Part shown: one piece after another, positions 63,993 through 64,000 of the stretch
Layout of the letters: the number at the start of each line of letters is the position of its first letter
How positions within the stretch are numbered: position 1 is the first letter of the stretch
Origin: Xylanibacter ruminicola
GTDB taxonomy: Bacteria; Bacteroidota; Bacteroidia; Bacteroidales; Bacteroidaceae
Length of the DNA: 64,000 nt
Reading direction: 5' to 3'
NCBI RefSeq assembly: GCF_900107775.1
Contig: NZ_FNRF01000001.1
Coordinates: 434,001-498,000, forward strand
Made by a program: the position numbers and the translations under genes
Notes under the pieces: model-generated
Told to the model about the DNA's origin: nothing
Databases searched by the model: none
The model's input: only the letters and a program-made list of their open reading frames with translations

Positions 63993-64000
63993 GTGGTGTT

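Noticed and set aside
1..64000. Insertion sequences or transposases
   Set aside because: I found no transposase-like frame and no terminal inverted repeats around any cargo gene.

Overview
The window reads as a Bacteroidota chromosome, most likely Bacteroidales and close to Prevotellaceae. The grounds are the many Bacteroidota-type promoters (TAnnTTTG boxes, usually read as TATCTTTGC or TACCTTTGC), the near absence of Shine-Dalgarno sites, an HU-like protein followed by a 'smalltalk' micro-ORF, DUF4491 and DUF4369 proteins, and a biosynthetic arginine decarboxylase beside stress-regulatory genes. Assignment to genus is inference.

Left part (1-29071), mostly core chromosome. It opens with a small accessory cluster on the minus strand: an NTF2-fold immunity-like lipoprotein, an unknown 248-aa protein and a partial ORF. 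Then come HU-like and smalltalk, a serine-hydrolase lipoprotein, a LOG-family protein, an exported flavodoxin, a DbpA-like RNA helicase and a PfkB kinase. A large minus-strand translation block follows: rplM-rpsI-rpsB-tsf in one operon with long leaders, and pnp. Next are a DUF4369/thioredoxin-fold lipoprotein, DUF4491, two secreted esterases and a Nudix hydrolase. The plus-strand run topA-aroK-speA-RsbW-like-STAS-RelA-like-argB, an ECF sigma/anti-sigma-like pair, a CPBP protease and ribF close this part. A CAU tRNA gene at 28998-29071 ends it.

Right part (29072-64000), an accessory island that starts directly after the tRNA and runs past the window. Its first 5 kb look like an integrated plasmid: a Rep_3-type initiator, 21-22 bp iterons with an AT-rich stretch, and a mobilisation pair (accessory protein plus relaxase). 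No integrase and no second end are visible. Cargo follows: a cupin, a WG-repeat-like protein, a sigma-factor/macro-like fusion and a VWA protein. Two operons then carry glycine-zipper membrane proteins: one with YaaW/DUF3944 and M48 peptidase genes, the other with an HATPase and a receiver-domain protein. Both operons share the same short conserved leader. A WYL regulator and a lipoprotein come next.

The last 16 kb (48533-64000) form one tightly packed minus-strand operon that I read as a candidate undescribed anti-mobile-element system: a beta-class adenine methyltransferase, a Res-like helicase-nuclease, an unknown 524-aa protein, a coiled-coil protein with a degenerate McrB-like AAA fold, an unknown 273-aa protein, a 1725-aa DUF1998 helicase and two small proteins. 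Methylation presumably marks self, and the two helicases are the likely effectors. That division of labour is inference. The island is visibly more AT-rich than the core part.
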